From the NCBI GenBank assembly GCA_035298965.1, contig DATGXO010000070.1, positions 1-64,000 of the forward strand: DNA of 64,000 nt, written 5' to 3'. This document shows positions 6,111-15,796 of this stretch, piece by piece; position 1 is the stretch's first letter; the number at the start of each line of letters is the position of its first letter. The translations under genes were made by a program, and so were the position numbers. The DNA is from CAJCBL01 sp035298965 (GTDB lineage: Bacteria > Verrucomicrobiota > Verrucomicrobiia > Opitutales > Opitutaceae). The notes below the pieces were generated by a model. The model saw only the letters and a program-made list of their open reading frames with translations, was not told the DNA's origin and did not search any database.

Positions 6111-8678
6111 ATGTTGCTGCACTGGCTCCTCTCCAAACCGCAGGGCCGCACCAAGACGGTCCTGCTCGGCTGCGCCGCCGCCGCGTTCCTCGGCGGCTTC
6201 GTGTCGCTGCCGCTCTTCGCGCAAACTGGATCGACAATCGAGCACAGCGCCCCGGTCCACGTCTTCTCGCCCTTCGCCCTCTTCAACGACGCCCGCTACA
6301 CCTCGATGGAGCGCGTCGCCCTGCTGATCGTGCTCGGCATCGCGATCGCCGGCCTCGTCTACGGCCTGCTGCTTGCCAAGCAGGTCAAGGACGCCGACGC
6401 CGGCACTCCCAAGATGCAGGCCGTCGCCGAGGCGGTGCGCGAAGGCGCCAACGCCTATCTCTCCGCCCAGTTCCGCAAGATCGGCATCCTCATCGTCGTC
6501 ATCACCGGCATCCTGTATTTCACCACGCCGAGCGCCGACCAGTGGTTCAAGTTCGGCCGCGCCGGCGCCTTCCTGATCGGCTCCATCTTCAGTTGGGCCG
6601 TCGGCTTCGTCGGCATGCGCCTGGCCACCATCGGCAACCTCCGCGTCGCCGCCGCCGCCCGCCGCTCCTACGGCGAGGCGATGCAGCTCGGCTACCGCAC
6701 CGGCACCGTTACCGGCATGCTCACCGACGGCCTCGGCCTGCTCGGCGGTACCCTGATCTTCCTCGTCTACGGCGAACAGGCCTATGAGGCGCTCCTCGGC
6801 TTCGGCTTCGGCGGCACGCTCCTCGCGCTGTTCATGCGCGTGGGCGGCGGCATCTATACCAAGGCCGCCGATGTCGGCGCCGACCTCGTTGGCAAGATCG
6901 AGAAGAACATCCCCGAGGACGACCCGCGCAACGCCGCCACCATCGCCGACAACGTGGGCGACAACGTGGGCGACTGCGCCGGTATGGCGGCCGACATTTT
7001 CGAGTCCTACGAAGTCACCATCGTCGCCGCCATGATCCTCGGCCTCGCGACCTTCGGCCACAAGGGCGTCATCTTCCCGCTCCTCGTCCGCGGTATCGGC
7101 GTCTTGGGTTCGATCATCTCCACCTACACCGTCAAGGCCGGCCCCAACGACACCTCCGACACCGCCCTGAAATCCGTCCACAACGGCTTCTGGATCGGTT
7201 CGTTCATCTCCGTCGTCGGCTTCTTCGTCCTCGGCTGGTTCTACCTGCGCTTCGACGCCGCCTATTTCTCCGGCAACCCGATGGCCGCACAGGGCTTCGC
7301 CGGCGGCGATCCCGCCAATCTCCCCGTGTGGGCCAACTTCGGCGTCGCCGGCCTCGACATGCGCCCGGCGCTCACCTGCCTCATCGGCGTCATCCTCGCC
7401 ATCGCCCTCAACAAAGTCACCAGCTACTTCACCCACACCTCCCACGCCCCGGTGAAGTCCCTCGCGAAAGCCTGCCAGACCGGCCACGCGACGAACATCA
7501 TCCAGGGGTTTGCCGTCGGTTACGAAAGCGCCGTCGCCGCCGCGATCGTCATCGGTGCGTCAATTTTCCTCTCGTACCTCTGCTACACTGGCACCCCGCC
7601 GCTGTTCATCGCCTACGGTGTCGCCATGACCGGCATCGGCATGCTCACGCTCACCGGCAACACCATCTCGATGGACGTCTTCGGCCCCGTCGCCGACAAC
7701 GCCAACGGTATCGGCGAGATGGGTTACGACCCCGAGGAGATGGAGAAGGAACAACCCGGCTCCTTCAAACGCGCCCGGCAGATCCTCGCCGACCTCGATG
7801 CCGTGGGTAACACCACCAAGGCCGAGACCAAGGGCATCGCGATCGGCTCCGCCGTGATCGCCGCCGTGTCGCTCTTCGCCTCGTTCATCGCTGTCATCGC
7901 CGTCGGCTCCGAGGAGAAGATCAACCTCATGACGACCGAGCAGTACCTCGCCGAGGCGGGCAAGCTCACCGTCGCGCATCCGATGGTTTTCATCGGCCTG
8001 CTCATCGGCGGCGCCGTGCCGTTCCTCTTCAGCTCGATGCTCATTCGCGCCGTGGGCCGCGCCGCGTTCCTCATCGTCGGCGAATGCCGCGTGCAGTTCC
8101 GCGATCAGGAAATCTGGGCCGGCACCAAGAAGCCCAACTACGGCCGCGTCGTCGACATCTGCACCGTCGCCGCGCAGAAGGAACTCATCGGCCCCGGCTT
8201 CCTCGGTATCTTCACGCCGGTCCTCGTCGGCTTCCTCCTCGGCACGCAGGCCCTCGGCGGTTTCCTCGCCGGCACGATCCTCTCCGGTCTCCTGCTCGCC
8301 GTGTTCATGGCCAACGCCGGCGGCGCGTGGGACAACGCCAAGAAATTCATCGAGGACGGCAACTACGGCGGCAAGGGCTCCGAGTCCCACAAGGCCGCCG
8401 TCACCGGCGACACCGTGGGCGACCCGCTCAAGGACACCGCCGGCCCGGCCGTGAACCCGCTGATCAAAGTGATGAACATGGTCAGCCTGCTCACCCTCGG
8501 CCTCGTGATGCACTACAACGTCATCGACCCCAAAGTCGCCGCAGGCGATCCCGCGGCGACCGCCCGGGCGGTGGGCATCGTGATTTCTTTCGTCGCGCTC
8601 GCCGCCATCATCTGGGCCGTCTGGCAGAGCAAACGCGAGACGCCCGAGATGATGGAGTCCGAGTTGCAGAACCGCTGA
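6111..8678 (+). CDS. hppA: K+-independent H+-translocating pyrophosphatase
   Basis: 855-aa membrane-integral pyrophosphatase that hydrolyses PPi and pumps H+ across the inner membrane. The PPi-binding signature is clear (AADVGADLVGKIEKNI, then DDPRNAATIADNVGDNVGDC at about residues 275-294), as is the C-terminal substrate loop GDTVGDPLKDTAGPAVNP. GNTTKAETKG carries Lys570 and Thr573 at the two positions that separate K+-independent enzymes (Lys/Thr) from K+-dependent ones (Ala/Gly), so this should be the K+-independent H+ pump. It is longer than most family members, with an extended N-terminus of about 60 aa that starts with a signal-like hydrophobic segment. A strong terminator follows. Confidence 0.96.
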   Translation: MLLHWLLSKPQGRTKTVLLGCAAAAFLGGFVSLPLFAQTGSTIEHSAPVHVFSPFALFNDARYTSMERVALLIVLGIAIAGLVYGLLLAKQVKDADAGTPKMQAVAEAVREGANAYLSAQFRKIGILIVVITGILYFTTPSADQWFKFGRAGAFLIGSIFSWAVGFVGMRLATIGNLRVAAAARRSYGEAMQLGYRTGTVTGMLTDGLGLLGGTLIFLVYGEQAYEALLGFGFGGTLLALFMRVGGGIYTKAADVGADLVGKIEKNIPEDDPRNAATIADNVGDNVGDCAGMAADIFESYEVTIVAAMILGLATFGHKGVIFPLLVRGIGVLGSIISTYTVKAGPNDTSDTALKSVHNGFWIGSFISVVGFFVLGWFYLRFDAAYFSGNPMAAQGFAGGDPANLPVWANFGVAGLDMRPALTCLIGVILAIALNKVTSYFTHTSHAPVKSLAKACQTGHATNIIQGFAVGYESAVAAAIVIGASIFLSYLCYTGTPPLFIAYGVAMTGIGMLTLTGNTISMDVFGPVADNANGIGEMGYDPEEMEKEQPGSFKRARQILADLDAVGNTTKAETKGIAIGSAVIAAVSLFASFIAVIAVGSEEKINLMTTEQYLAEAGKLTVAHPMVFIGLLIGGAVPFLFSSMLIRAVGRAAFLIVGECRVQFRDQEIWAGTKKPNYGRVVDICTVAAQKELIGPGFLGIFTPVLVGFLLGTQALGGFLAGTILSGLLLAVFMANAGGAWDNAKKFIEDGNYGGKGSESHKAAVTGDTVGDPLKDTAGPAVNPLIKVMNMVSLLTLGLVMHYNVIDPKVAAGDPAATARAVGIVISFVALAAIIWAVWQSKRETPEMMESELQNR

Positions 8679-8704
8679 CCACTTCGGAAACGATTCGCTC
8701 CACG

Positions 8705-8734
8705 AGACGGCGCCCTTCCGGCGCCGTCTTTTTT
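8705..8734 (+). terminator. Rho-independent terminator after hppA
   Basis: Perfect 10-bp GC-rich stem (AGACGGCGCC / GGCGCCGTCT) with a 5-nt loop, followed by a T-run (TTTTTT). It lies 26 bp after the hppA stop codon. Confidence 0.9.
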
Positions 8735-8907
8735 GTTCCGCCGCCGCGAACGCGCATTCGCGTTTTCGACCGGATTTTTCCGACTCCGTCGTGCGCCGGC
8801 TCTTGCTTTCGCTCCCTGCTTCCGCCTCATTCCACCGCGGGTTCGGAGACGCGGTCTCCGAAGGCAATCGAGACGGTCGGGCCGCCGTTTCACCAACGCT
8901 CCGTCGC

Positions 8908-9924
8908 ATGCGTCCGTCCACCGCCAATCTGCTCTTCGCGATCGTCATTCTCCTCGGCTTTGCGGCGCCCTCCCACGCCGATGTCCTGAAGCTGGCCAAC
9001 GGCGACCTGCTCCAGGGGAAACTCGTGAAACGCGAAGCCGGCATGATCCGCTGGGAACACCCGCAACTCGGCCTCCTCTCCGTCTCCGAGACCTCCGCCA
9101 CCATCCTGACCTCGCCCGAGCCCGCCGCACCGGAGATCGCGATCGTCCCCGTCCCCGGCGCCGCCGCGAAACCACCCTCGGCCCAGAAAGCCGCCGCCGC
9201 ACAAAAGCCCGCCGAGCCGCCCGCCCCTCGCTGGCGCACGGTCGTCGAGTCCGGCGTGAGCGTGCAATCCGGCCGCAATGATCGCACCGACATCAACCTG
9301 CGCGCCGAGTCGACCTTCAAACGCCGCCGCAACGAATTCCGCCTCCAGACGCGTTATGCGTACTCCGAAGCCAACGACACCGTCACCTCCGAGCGCACCG
9401 ACGGCTCGCTGCGTTGGCGCCGCGAGATCAGCGACCGCTGGTTCGGCCAGACCTCCGCCACCTACTATTCGTCCGAGCTCAAGGGCATCGACCATAACGT
9501 CGAGCAGAACCTCGGCCTCGGCTACCGCCTCGCGAAATCCGAGCGCACCTCCGCCTCGGTCGGCGCCGGCGTGACCGGCCAATACCGCGAGGTCGTCGGC
9601 GCCTCCCCGGAAAACAGCCTCTTCGGCGAGATTTTCCAGGACTTCGCGCTCAAGCTCTCCCCACGCCTCGAGCTGGGCGAAGAGTTCGCCGCCAACTATT
9701 CGCCCAGCGGTCGCGGCATCCGCATCCTGCCCAACGGCCAGGTGCAGATCATCAACACCGACGTGACCAACTATACCTTCGCGCTGAAATCGTTTCTCCG
9801 CGGCAAGATCACCGAGACGCTCAGCCTCGCGCTCCGCTACGAGTACGAGTTCGACAACACCTACGTGAGCGGCAGCGAAAAGGGCGACCAGCGCGTCACC
9901 ACCACGATCGGCTACGCCTTCTGA
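8908..9924 (+). CDS. DUF481-family outer membrane beta-barrel protein
   Basis: 338 aa from ATG 8908, chosen because it starts a good signal peptide (MRPSTANLLFAIVILLGFAA, cleavage after SHA). The frame stays open upstream to ATG 8791, but that would put 39 charged residues before the signal. After the signal, residues 25-70 form a small domain (DVLKLANGDLLQGKLV), then an Ala/Pro-rich linker. From about residue 115 there are alternating beta-strands (SGVSVQSGRNDRTDINLRAE, YYSSELKGIDHNVEQNLGLG) that end in the barrel signature TTTIGYAF with C-terminal Phe. This is the DUF481 pattern. The role in the outer membrane is unknown. Confidence 0.8.
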   Translation: MRPSTANLLFAIVILLGFAAPSHADVLKLANGDLLQGKLVKREAGMIRWEHPQLGLLSVSETSATILTSPEPAAPEIAIVPVPGAAAKPPSAQKAAAAQKPAEPPAPRWRTVVESGVSVQSGRNDRTDINLRAESTFKRRRNEFRLQTRYAYSEANDTVTSERTDGSLRWRREISDRWFGQTSATYYSSELKGIDHNVEQNLGLGYRLAKSERTSASVGAGVTGQYREVVGASPENSLFGEIFQDFALKLSPRLELGEEFAANYSPSGRGIRILPNGQVQIINTDVTNYTFALKSFLRGKITETLSLALRYEYEFDNTYVSGSEKGDQRVTTTIGYAF

Positions 9925-10008
9925 GGCGCCGGCGGGCGCCGCGGGCCGCTTCCCGCTCGCATCTCCGGCTTTCGGGCACATCCTTCCGCCACACGCCCCG
10001 CGCCGCCC

Positions 10009-11853
10009 GTGGCTTCGAAGAACCGCAAGCTCCCGCCGCTTCCGCTCCAACCCGACGTTTGGCCCACCCTCGTGCGGCCGGGCAGCCGCGTGTTCCTCGG
10101 CTCATACGCCGCCACGCCGCTCGCGTTGATCAACTCGCTGCTCGCACGGCCCGAGCACCTCGTCGACGTCGAGTTGGTCCATCTCCTCACGCTCGGCGAA
10201 GCCCCGTGGGTCGACGAACGCCTCCACGGCCATGTCGACGCCAACGCGCTCTACCTCGGCCCCGGGCTCCAGCAAGCGCTAGCCGCCGGCCACGCCGACT
10301 ACACCCCGGCCTACGCGTTCGAGATTCCGTCGCTCTTCCGCCAGCGTATCCTCGCGCTCGATGTCGCGCTCGTCCAAGTCACTCCGCCCGACAAGTCCGG
10401 TCGCTGCTCCCTCGGCATCTCGTGCGACATCACCCGCGCCGCCGTCGACACCGCCCCGCTCGTCGTCGCGCAGGTGAACCCGCGTCTCCCGCGCACCGCC
10501 GGCGAGACTCTCGTCGAGTGGACGCGCTTCGCCGCCGTGCTCGACGCACCCGCCGAACTCCCCGAGGTCGTCGGCCCCGCACCCGATGAGATCGACAACC
10601 GCATCGCCGGCCATGTCGCGCTGCTCATCGAGGACGAGAGCACACTCCGCATCGGCTCCACGGCACCCGCCACCGCGATCGCCGCCGCGCTGCGCGCGCA
10701 CCAGCATCTCGGCATCCACTCCGACCGGCTCGGCAACTCGTTGCATGCGCTCCTCGAATCCGGCGCCGTCACGAATCGGCGCAAGGGCCAGCACAACGGC
10801 GTCTCCGTCGCCGCCTATGCCGTCGGCTCGCGCGCACTCTACGACTTCGTCGACGGCAACAAAAAGGTTCTCTTCCTCCCGAGTGACTACGTGAATCACC
10901 CCGCCACGATCGCGCTCAACCGCCGCATGGTTGCGATCGCCGGCGCGCAGCAGGTCGATCTCACCGGCCAGGTCGTCGACGATTCCATCGGCCACAAATT
11001 CGTCGGCGGCTTCGGCGGCCAGACCGACTTTCTCCGCGGCGCCGCGCTCTGCCCCGACGGCCGCCCCATCGTCGCGCTGCGCAGCACCGCGCCCGACGGC
11101 TCCTCGCGCATCGTCACCGACCTCATGCCCGGCTCCGGCGTCGTCGCCTCGCGCGGGGATGTCCACTACGTGGTGACGGAATACGGTGTCGCCACGCTGC
11201 GCGGCCGTAGCATCCGCGAACGCGCACTCGAGCTCGTCCAGATCGCCCATCCCGACCACCGCGCCGATCTCCTCGCCGTCGCCAAGGCCCGCCGTTGGGT
11301 GCCCGTCTACGAGAAGCCCGACGCACCCACCGCTCGCCGCGCCGATGGTCTCGCGCCCGCGAAACTCGTCCTGAAGAAGGAGCGCTACGTCCTCCGCCCG
11401 CTTCAGCCCTCCGACGAGCGCCGGCTCCAGGAGTTCTTCTATTCGCACACGCAGGAGACGATCCAGTCGCGCTACGGCTACATGGTGAGCCGCATGAGCC
11501 GCGAACGCGCCTACGAACTCGTGAATGTCGACCAAACCCGCGACCTCGCCCTCGGCGTGCTCGAGGTGCAGGGCCCGCGCGAGGTGATCCACGCCGTCGG
11601 CCGCTATTATCTCGATACGGAGGGACGGAGCGCCGAGGTCGCCTTCGTCACCCGCGAGAGCAAACGCCGCTGCGGTCTCGCCCGCGCCCTGTTCGAGCGC
11701 CTCCGCACCGAAGCGAAGAAACGCGGCCTCGTCTCGCTCCACGCGCAAGTTGCTCCCGAGAACACCGCCATGCTCGGCCTCTTCCAGAGCGTTCCCCACA
11801 AGCTCGCACGCATTCCCGGCACCAACGCCGTCCACGTCGAGATGCCGCTGTAG
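10009..11853 (+). CDS. Acetyl-CoA hydrolase/transferase-like protein fused to a GNAT domain
   Basis: 614 aa from a GTG start. Residues about 20-440 are a class I CoA-transferase of the 4-hydroxybutyrate/butyryl-CoA type (FVGGFGGQTDFLRGAAL, then DVHYVVTEYGVATLRGRS). Residues about 455-614 are a GNAT acetyltransferase domain (VLRPLQPSDERRLQEFF, and the acetyl-CoA loop ESKRRCGLARALFERL). At the position of the catalytic glutamate of the family (G-[IV]-H-[ST]-E-M) it has Asp239, in GIHSDRLGNSL. In glutaconate CoA-transferase a designed Glu-to-Asp change turned the enzyme into an acyl-CoA hydrolase, so this protein may hydrolyse rather than transfer. It appears to stand alone; a signal-less cytosolic protein is expected. 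Confidence 0.85.
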   Translation: MASKNRKLPPLPLQPDVWPTLVRPGSRVFLGSYAATPLALINSLLARPEHLVDVELVHLLTLGEAPWVDERLHGHVDANALYLGPGLQQALAAGHADYTPAYAFEIPSLFRQRILALDVALVQVTPPDKSGRCSLGISCDITRAAVDTAPLVVAQVNPRLPRTAGETLVEWTRFAAVLDAPAELPEVVGPAPDEIDNRIAGHVALLIEDESTLRIGSTAPATAIAAALRAHQHLGIHSDRLGNSLHALLESGAVTNRRKGQHNGVSVAAYAVGSRALYDFVDGNKKVLFLPSDYVNHPATIALNRRMVAIAGAQQVDLTGQVVDDSIGHKFVGGFGGQTDFLRGAALCPDGRPIVALRSTAPDGSSRIVTDLMPGSGVVASRGDVHYVVTEYGVATLRGRSIRERALELVQIAHPDHRADLLAVAKARRWVPVYEKPDAPTARRADGLAPAKLVLKKERYVLRPLQPSDERRLQEFFYSHTQETIQSRYGYMVSRMSRERAYELVNVDQTRDLALGVLEVQGPREVIHAVGRYYLDTEGRSAEVAFVTRESKRRCGLARALFERLRTEAKKRGLVSLHAQVAPENTAMLGLFQSVPHKLARIPGTNAVHVEMPL

Positions 11854-11977
11854 CTCGCGGCGCGCTCGGCGGCATGCAGGGAATCTGGCACTCACAAACT
11901 CAGGAACGGACTGCGAAGCAGGATCCGTGTGCCGAAGCCCGCCAAGGGTTTTGGTCCGACGCGGATACCGGCAACAA

Positions 11978-14143
11978 CTACTCCACCGCCACCCGCCGCA
12001 CGCCGGTCGCACCGACCTCGTAAACCGCGAGCCTGCTGGACGGCGCCACGGTAAATCTCACGTCGCGGCAGGTCATCGCGCCGCCGACCGTCGCACCGGG
12101 CTCGATCGGCATCGCCAGCACGAGTGTGTTGCCGCCCTCACCGGGCACGGCGCTCACGTAAGCTCCCGGCAGACGCGTGAGCGGAGATGGCAAGTGCAAC
12201 GACTCGATCAGCTCCGGCAGTTGCGCGGCGTCGTCGGGCGTCTTGAACGCGACCGCCGCCTCCGGCAGCGCGATGGCCGCGCCGTCGAGCGTGACGGTCG
12301 GCAGTTCCTCAGTGAAATGGATCGGGAACTTTGCGGCGAGCAGCGCCCGCACTTGCGCGAGCCCGGCGGCACTGAGGACGCGCGCGTGCGGCAGCACCAC
12401 CGCGCGGTAGCGTTGGCCGCGCACGACGAACGCGCCGGCCTCGATTTTCCCTTCGGCGAAGAACGCCTCCGAAATCGCGTCGGCGCCGATGCCGGCGGCG
12501 GGCATTGCGCCGACGAGACGGTTCACGCGGTTGATGAGCGCGTCGTTCTCCGGTTCGCGGCCGACGAGCACCGCCGGCACCGGATAAACGACGGCGACCT
12601 CGGCAAACGGTAACCGATATCCGGTGACTGCGTGCACGCGGCGCGTTTTCTCGATCCAGCCGGGCAGCAGCGGCCAGGTGGGATGATCCGGAAAACCCGG
12701 GCCGAAATCCCGCCCGCCACCGATCGCGCCGGTGGAGCCGTAGGAATGCTGGAGCCACTGGTTCGAGAACAGCGGCATGAGGTCGTTCCAGTACGCGGCG
12801 ACCTCCGGGCCGTACTTCACGCCCCAGCGGTTGTAGAATGCTTTTCCGCTGCGCGAGAATCGCGCGAGGCTGGCGGCCTGGATCATGTAGGAAACCTGCT
12901 CGAACTTCCGCGCGAGCGACCCGGAGAAGTAGCCCTCAAAGCCGCTGTCGTCGGTGTAGCCGGCGTCGACGGCCTCCAGCCCCCGCCAAGGATCGGCCGA
13001 GCCGTGGTAGATGTTGTCGGGCATGCTGTGCCAGTTGTGGTGGATGCCCATGCGCAGTGGCCCGAAACGTTCTTCGCCCGCCTGCCAGAAGCGCCGTTCG
13101 GCGCCGAACACGTAGTCCATCACGAGCTGGAAATAATCGTGCCGCACGCGCCGGTGGCTGCCGTCGTCGAGCGCGAGCAGCGATGCGTGCAGTTTCTCCT
13201 TCAGGTCGTAACCGTACTTCGCGCGGAAGTCGGCGTAGATGCGGTCGCTGATCGCGTACTGGCCGAACTGGAGCGTGTAGCCGGGCTCGTCCCACCAGAA
13301 GCCGTCGAACGCGATGCCGCGTGCCTTGTAGCGGTCGAGCAGCGCGAGCATGCGCTTCTCATGCTCGGGCGCGTCGAACGCGTAGAGGTTCGTCATGAAG
13401 CGTGGAAACGCCACGACCCACCACTCGCCCGGCGGCAACTCGACGCGACCGAAGACCTCCACGTAGCTGAGCGCGCGGTTCACAAAGAGGTGGTGCCCCG
13501 GGGTGATGTCGTGCACGGAGTCGGCGAGCACCTTTCCGTCGCCGCATCTGCGGTACGCGACGACGCGATCGACGCCGGTCGGGTTGAACCAGAGACTCAC
13601 CTCGGTGAGCATGTGGATGTCGCGCCGCACGGGATAGTTGAACCGAAGCGAATAGCGCCCGCCCAGGACGCGGCATTCGTTCAGCAACTGCCGCGCGGGA
13701 TCCAGTTCCCTCGAATCCGCCGCCGGCCGCTTCGCCATGAAATCAAGCCCGGTGAGCAGCACCTCGGCGCCGTAGCCGGTCTCCGTCACGATTGGATGCG
13801 CGGCAAAACGCGGATCCGGTCCCCAGATGAACTCGATGCCCTCGCGCCGGCACGCCTCGCTCGCGAGCTGCACGGCGGCGGTCATCTCCTCGTCGAAGAG
13901 GTGGTAGCGCGTGGCGCGCGGCATCGTGAAGAGCCCGTCGAAGCCCGCCGCCTTCAGGTCGCGCAATTCGGCGAGCAACACCTCGGGGTTCTCGATTTCG
14001 CGGTCCTGCCATGTCCAGAACATGGTGGCGAACGGCCCGCGGGTTGGCGCCGCCGCCGTCGTGGCGGACTGCGCGAAAACCCGCGCAGCGCCGACGGCGA
14101 TCGCCAACGCCAGCGACAACCAGAACAGGGGAAACGTTCTCAT
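11978..14143 (-). CDS. Secreted glycoside-hydrolase-like protein
   Basis: 721 aa from the ATG at 14143, which begins a clear signal peptide (MRTFPLFWLSLALAIAVGAA, cleavage near FAQ). The mature part starts like a TIM barrel (MFWTWQDREIENPEVLLAEL, then LKAAGFDGLFTMPRATRY). GFWWDEPGYTLQF places a Glu near residue 286 as a candidate acid/base. Later segments (YRAVVLPHARVLSAAGLAQV) resemble the beta/alpha domain that follows the barrel in large rhamnosidase-like hydrolases (GH106-like). I cannot assign a family or a substrate. It is convergent with the CoA-transferase gene upstream and has no sugar-transport genes beside it. Confidence 0.6.
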   Translation of the reverse strand: MRTFPLFWLSLALAIAVGAARVFAQSATTAAAPTRGPFATMFWTWQDREIENPEVLLAELRDLKAAGFDGLFTMPRATRYHLFDEEMTAAVQLASEACRREGIEFIWGPDPRFAAHPIVTETGYGAEVLLTGLDFMAKRPAADSRELDPARQLLNECRVLGGRYSLRFNYPVRRDIHMLTEVSLWFNPTGVDRVVAYRRCGDGKVLADSVHDITPGHHLFVNRALSYVEVFGRVELPPGEWWVVAFPRFMTNLYAFDAPEHEKRMLALLDRYKARGIAFDGFWWDEPGYTLQFGQYAISDRIYADFRAKYGYDLKEKLHASLLALDDGSHRRVRHDYFQLVMDYVFGAERRFWQAGEERFGPLRMGIHHNWHSMPDNIYHGSADPWRGLEAVDAGYTDDSGFEGYFSGSLARKFEQVSYMIQAASLARFSRSGKAFYNRWGVKYGPEVAAYWNDLMPLFSNQWLQHSYGSTGAIGGGRDFGPGFPDHPTWPLLPGWIEKTRRVHAVTGYRLPFAEVAVVYPVPAVLVGREPENDALINRVNRLVGAMPAAGIGADAISEAFFAEGKIEAGAFVVRGQRYRAVVLPHARVLSAAGLAQVRALLAAKFPIHFTEELPTVTLDGAAIALPEAAVAFKTPDDAAQLPELIESLHLPSPLTRLPGAYVSAVPGEGGNTLVLAMPIEPGATVGGAMTCRDVRFTVAPSSRLAVYEVGATGVRRVAVE

Positions 14144-14340
14144 GGGGTGGTCTTTCCCGCGGGCCACGACCACGCGGACCGACGGGCCAGCGAGCAAACT
14201 CCTACTGCGTGTCGGCGCGACTCGCGAACCGTGCGCCTTGTTGACCAGCGACGATCGCCCGGGGTGCGGCTGCGGATGACGCGGGAGCCTTGCCGGCTCT
14301 CGCTACACCGCACGCTGTGCCGGATGCAAACGCCGCCGGG

Positions 14341-15717
14341 TCACTTCACCCGCCGCAGGCGAAACGCGCCTGCGCCGTCGTGCGAATGCTCCCACGGCCG
14401 GCCGGCCGCCGCTTCCTCGAGCACAAAACCGCCGCCGGCATCGCTCGCGAGGAAGTCGTCGACTACCTCGGCGTTCTCCTCCGGTTCGAGACTGCAGGTC
14501 GAATAGACCAGCTTCCCGCCCGGCCGCACGAAGCGCGACGCCGCGGCCAGCATCCGGCCCTGCACTTCGGCGAGCTGCGTGAACTCGTCGGGCTTGAGCC
14601 GCCACTTGGCGTCAACGCGGTGCCGCATCACTCCGGTGTTCGAACACGGCACGTCGATGAACACGCCGTCGAACTGCGCCGGCTGTCCGCGCGCGGCGAG
14701 TTCGTCGGCCGTGAGGGCGAGCACATCCGCGCCGACGAGCGTCACCTCCGTCTTGAGTCCGGCGGCGCGCCAACGGGCGACGTTTTCCTCGAAACGTTTC
14801 ATCCTGCCGCCGGCACGATCCACGGCCACGATGCGGCCGCCGCCCATGAGATCGGCGAGCTGGAGCGTCTTGCCGCCGGGCGCGGCGCAGAGCTCGAGCC
14901 AGGTCTCGCCCACCGCGGGCGCCGCGAGCGTCGGAGCCAGGCGTGTCGCCGGATCTTGGAGATAGCATTCGCCCGCCGCGAGCGCCGTCTGGATATCCGC
15001 CCAATGCCCATGCGCGAGCCGATACCAGCCCGGCCACGGCGTGGACTCGACGCCCTCCGGCGGCGCCCCGGCCGCGCGCCAACGCAGATGCACGTGGGCG
15101 GTGGACTGGTTCCACTCGAGCAAGCGGCGCGTCGCCTCGGCGCCGAATTCGTCACGCCAACGTTTCACCAGCCACGTCGGGTGACTGAAGTACGCCGCCA
15201 GCTCCTCGGCGGTCGCCGCGTCCGCGGGCACGGGAGTATTGCGCAGGATCGGCGCGGCGCGGCGCAGCACCGCGTTCACAAGTCCGGCCTCGGGCGCGCT
15301 CAACAGGCGCTTCGCCTGCTCGACGGCGTTGTCGACGATCACGGCGCTGGCCGCGTCGGGGCTTTCGATCAACTCGGCGCCGGCGATGGCGAGCAGCGCG
15401 AGCAGACGCGCCCGCGGCGCGCGCTGGATCAACGGCCGCACGGCTTCGTCGATGCGCCGCCAATGCCGCACCGCCGCATAGAAAAGGTTCTGCGCCGGCC
15501 CGCGATCGGCCGCACCGCCCGCGAGATCGCTCAGCAGATGATCCGCGCGCCCCTGCCCTTCCTTCCAACCAGCGACCAGCGCGACGGCGAGCGACCACGT
15601 CTCCGCCGTCGAGGGTCCGCGTCCCGCGCGTGGCGCCAAAGCTCCGCGCGCGCGGTCTGCCGGGCGAACGCCGGCGGGAAGTTGTCGAGACGGGAAACGA
15701 TGCGGTCCGGACTCCAT
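14341..15717 (-). CDS. rsmB: RsmB-type 16S rRNA (cytosine-5) methyltransferase
   Basis: 458 aa from ATG 15717. The N-terminal 150 residues resemble the NusB-like RNA-binding domain of Sun/RsmB (FYAAVRHWRRIDEAVRPL; IVDNAVEQAKRLLSAPEAGL). The C-terminal Rossmann methyltransferase has the SAM motif WLELCAAPGGKTLQLADLMG, the general-base cysteine loop DVPCSNTGVMRHR, and the nucleophile motif YSTCSLEPEENAEVV. Both family cysteines are present, so it should methylate a cytosine C5 in rRNA. Frames continue upstream to 16050, but that part overlaps the divergent greA gene and is not protein-like. Because of sequence divergence the exact target (C967 or another) is not certain. Confidence 0.85.
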   Translation of the reverse strand: MESGPHRFPSRQLPAGVRPADRARGALAPRAGRGPSTAETWSLAVALVAGWKEGQGRADHLLSDLAGGAADRGPAQNLFYAAVRHWRRIDEAVRPLIQRAPRARLLALLAIAGAELIESPDAASAVIVDNAVEQAKRLLSAPEAGLVNAVLRRAAPILRNTPVPADAATAEELAAYFSHPTWLVKRWRDEFGAEATRRLLEWNQSTAHVHLRWRAAGAPPEGVESTPWPGWYRLAHGHWADIQTALAAGECYLQDPATRLAPTLAAPAVGETWLELCAAPGGKTLQLADLMGGGRIVAVDRAGGRMKRFEENVARWRAAGLKTEVTLVGADVLALTADELAARGQPAQFDGVFIDVPCSNTGVMRHRVDAKWRLKPDEFTQLAEVQGRMLAAASRFVRPGGKLVYSTCSLEPEENAEVVDDFLASDAGGGFVLEEAAAGRPWEHSHDGAGAFRLRRVK

Positions 15718-15796
15718 GGCGCGGGATGAGACACAGTTTGACATCGCCGCGCAATAGCCGCCAAATCGTTCCCTTCCGCAATTCGACCAAGATTTT

